Part shown: positions 3,684-5,621 of the stretch, piece by piece
Layout of the letters: every line of letters begins with the position of its first letter
Position numbering within the stretch: position 1 is the stretch's first letter
From: Cyanobacteria bacterium UBA11153
GTDB lineage: Bacteria; Cyanobacteriota; Cyanobacteriia; Cyanobacteriales; Coleofasciculaceae
Length of the DNA: 5,621 nucleotides
Direction of reading: 5' to 3'
NCBI GenBank assembly: GCA_003511885.1
Contig: DOIX01000395.1
Span: 1-5,621 of the forward strand
Made by a program: the position numbers and the translations under genes
The notes under the pieces: model-generated
Told to the model about the DNA's origin: nothing
The model's input: the letters and a program-made list of their open reading frames with translations, nothing else
Database searches by the model: none

Positions 3684-5571
3684 GTCTAGTCGTTATTGGT
3701 TAAAAAATCAGATCCAGAATCGTTGCTTTGATTGGCTGCTACTTTTAATCTGGATAGGTATTGGTGGTATCCTGCGCTTTGCTTTTCTGGCGGCTCTGCC
3801 CCCGTGGACAGATGAATGTGCCACCATCGCATTTAGTCTGGGGAATAGCTTTCTTTCTGTGCCCCTCAATAGTTTGATTAATTCGGATGTTTTGCTAGAA
3901 CCTCTGATGCCTTTACCTGATAGGGGTATCGATCTAGTTATGGAACATTTAATGGCAGAGAGTACCCATCCTCCTGTCTATTTTGTTTTGGCAAATTTGT
4001 GGATGAAGCTATTTTCTACTCTTGATGGATTAGCGTCAATCTGGGCGGCGCGTGCCTTGCCTGCTTTATTGGGAGTTGCGTCAATTCCAGCTATGTTTGG
4101 GTTGGGTTGTTTGGCTTTTCGTTCCCGTTTAGTAGGTCATATTATGGCAGGAATGATGGCGGTTTCTCCTTATGGTATTTTTCTGGCTAGGGATGCCCGT
4201 CATTACACTTGGGCAAGTTTATTGGTAATTGCTTCTCTTTCTTGTTTAATTTATACAGTTACAGTAGTTAAAAGGAAAGAAATACTGCCGGGATGGATAG
4301 GATTTGTGTGGGTAGTTATTAATAGTTTAGGGATGGCGACTCATTATTTTTTTAGCCTTGTTATATGTGCTGCTGGTATTGTATTGTTAAGTCAAGCTGG
4401 GCAAGATTGGCAAAGAAGTAAGGTAGGATGGCCGATTTTAGCCAAACCATATTGGCGACGCATTTATGGAGTAGGAATAGGTACAATTTTTGGTTGTTTG
4501 GTATGGTTACCTACCTTTCAATCAATTAATGGCAGCGAACCAACCAATTGGATTTATGATGGCAATCCCACGGTGGAATGGTTTGCCCCAATTGGAAGGC
4601 TGGGGATGTGGATGGCGAGTATGGTGTTGCTCCTGCCTTCTGCCATAACGATTGTACCGACATTGATAGTAGTAATTTCTGGTCTAGTCACGATCGTATT
4701 TTTTGTCTCGATTTGGCCTAGTCTAGTCAGAGGTTGGCAAATACAGCGGGAAAATCCAGATGCCTATGTCGCAGTAGAAGTACTAGAAAGATATATTATC
4801 AGTACGATCGCCCTGTCTTTGCTTTTTACCTACGGCTTGGGTATGGACTTAACTTTGGCAGCGCGCTTTCAATTCGTCTATTTTCCTGCCATTATCGCTT
4901 GGTTAGGGGTAATCCTTGCCGGAGTATGGGAATCCCATCAACCGAATGGTCAAGAATTAGCAAGCCCAACAGCAAAAATAGACAAGGGGCATAATTTTGT
5001 CCAGCTTCCCAGTTTCATGTCACGGCTCATCTCCCGATTATCCATTGCTAGCCTCCCCAACTCCCAATTAATCAGAGAAAACGGCAAAAGACTCGTTACC
5101 TGTATTTGGCTAATGGGATTATTAGGTGGATTGACGGCAACAGGCAATTTGGGTTACCTGCAAAACCACCGTCCAGATATCCTCGCTCCCATTATCCAAC
5201 AAAAATCTCACCATCCCATTTTCATCGCTACTACCCACAAGCACCACGGACAAACCGGAAGAATGATGGGGCTAGCTTGGAAATTCAAGCAGCTATCCCA
5301 TAGTAATTCTTCCGGCAGCGACATTAAATTTTTCTTGGCCGATCGAGAAGCAACGACCAGGACTTATACTAAAGCTGTGGCAATATTGCAAAAAACACTC
5401 AGCCAGATAGAGAGACCATTAGACTTGTGGTTAATAGATTTTCGTGCCCCCATTGAGCCAGAGTCACAAGATTGTTTTCCCGATGGGCGCGGATGGGCTG
5501 GAGAATATAAATATAAACTTTATCATTGCCTCCAGGATGCGTCCCACCCCAGCAGCCCTCCTTATCGGTAA
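3682..5571 (+). CDS. polytopic membrane glycosyltransferase, GT39/PMT-like (ArnT-type fold)
   Basis: The 629-residue protein has a first membrane helix at about 18-38, followed by PPWTDECATI with the acidic pair D44-E45. That is the first extracytoplasmic loop position where lipid-phosphate-sugar-dependent glycosyltransferases keep a catalytic acidic residue. THPPVYFVLANLW (95-107, H96) matches the family HPP-type motif. ARDARHYTW (169-177) and GMATHYFF (217-224) are also typical, and ARFQFVYFPA (394-403) sits in a late helix. About ten hydrophobic helices are visible between 18 and 415, and one more at about 471-487. Residues 495-629 form a soluble C-terminal domain. It should transfer a sugar from a polyprenyl-phosphate donor on the periplasmic side; the acceptor is unknown. 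A polar segment at 418-470 looks inserted between the last helices. The ATG at 3682 has no clear ribosome binding site, but the family N-terminus is intact from there. Confidence 0.88.
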   Translation: MSSRYWLKNQIQNRCFDWLLLLIWIGIGGILRFAFLAALPPWTDECATIAFSLGNSFLSVPLNSLINSDVLLEPLMPLPDRGIDLVMEHLMAESTHPPVYFVLANLWMKLFSTLDGLASIWAARALPALLGVASIPAMFGLGCLAFRSRLVGHIMAGMMAVSPYGIFLARDARHYTWASLLVIASLSCLIYTVTVVKRKEILPGWIGFVWVVINSLGMATHYFFSLVICAAGIVLLSQAGQDWQRSKVGWPILAKPYWRRIYGVGIGTIFGCLVWLPTFQSINGSEPTNWIYDGNPTVEWFAPIGRLGMWMASMVLLLPSAITIVPTLIVVISGLVTIVFFVSIWPSLVRGWQIQRENPDAYVAVEVLERYIISTIALSLLFTYGLGMDLTLAARFQFVYFPAIIAWLGVILAGVWESHQPNGQELASPTAKIDKGHNFVQLPSFMSRLISRLSIASLPNSQLIRENGKRLVTCIWLMGLLGGLTATGNLGYLQNHRPDILAPIIQQKSHHPIFIATTHKHHGQTGRMMGLAWKFKQLSHSNSSGSDIKFFLADREATTRTYTKAVAILQKTLSQIERPLDLWLIDFRAPIEPESQDCFPDGRGWAGEYKYKLYHCLQDASHPSSPPYR

Positions 5572-5585
5572 CCTTGCGGCTACGT

Positions 5586-5619
5586 TTCTGCCCTGACAGT
5601 CTAGTGCAGCGCGGCAGAA
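5586..5619. repeat. inverted repeat after the glycosyltransferase gene
   Basis: TTCTGCC (5586-5592) and GGCAGAA (5613-5619) are perfectly complementary, with a possible inner CTG/CAG pairing (5593-5595 with 5607-5609). It lies 14 bases after the stop codon. It could be the stem of a terminator, but the window ends two bases later, so a T run cannot be confirmed. Confidence 0.35.
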
Positions 5620-5621
5620 GT

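Noticed and set aside
4734..5303. Three overlapping open frames within the glycosyltransferase gene
   Set aside because: They are alternative-frame shadows of a continuous 629-residue membrane protein whose conserved motifs fix the true frame.

Overview
The window looks like the chromosome of a cyanobacterium, probably a filamentous or otherwise repeat-rich one. Two copies of the palindrome GCGATCGC (HIP1) are present, intergenic gaps carry tandem heptanucleotide repeats, a palindromic MITE sits at the left edge, and the two protein pairs (an FtsI-type transpeptidase with a membrane/coiled-coil partner, and a GT39-like membrane glycosyltransferase) fit that phylum. The species cannot be named from this sequence.

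Layout from left to right. Positions 1-103 are a complete miniature inverted-repeat element. Positions 104-198 hold short heptamer repeats. Positions 199-1917 (minus) encode a class B penicillin-binding protein of the FtsI/PBP2-3 type with all three catalytic motifs. An 89-bp gap made almost entirely of heptamer repeats separates it from 2007-2627 (minus), which encodes a single-pass membrane protein with a short periplasmic coiled coil. Its topology and position make it an FtsL-like candidate. These two genes are probably one transcription unit for septal peptidoglycan synthesis.

The central 1054 bp (2628-3681) has no large gene but is rich in structure. It contains a cluster of inverted repeats (2718-2884), a possible 37-codon ORF (2906-3019), a chain of mutually exclusive hairpins (3013-3193), and what reads as the right end of an IS200/IS605-type element with the last codons of a decayed tnpB (about 3084-3190, the segment that makes omega-RNA in intact elements). 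A 38-residue lipoprotein gene follows (3216-3332), then seven head-to-tail 14-bp repeats (3392-3489) and a strong rho-independent terminator (3521-3560). The lipoprotein message would therefore be mostly untranslated, with a structured leader and a repeat-bearing 3' UTR.

Positions 3682-5571 (plus) encode a 629-residue polytopic glycosyltransferase-39-like protein whose start codon lies inside a perfect 14-bp palindrome. The last 50 bp contain an inverted repeat cut off by the window edge. No promoter is clear enough to call with confidence. The part most worth a second look is the leader / lipoprotein / 14-mer repeat / terminator block at about 3013-3560.
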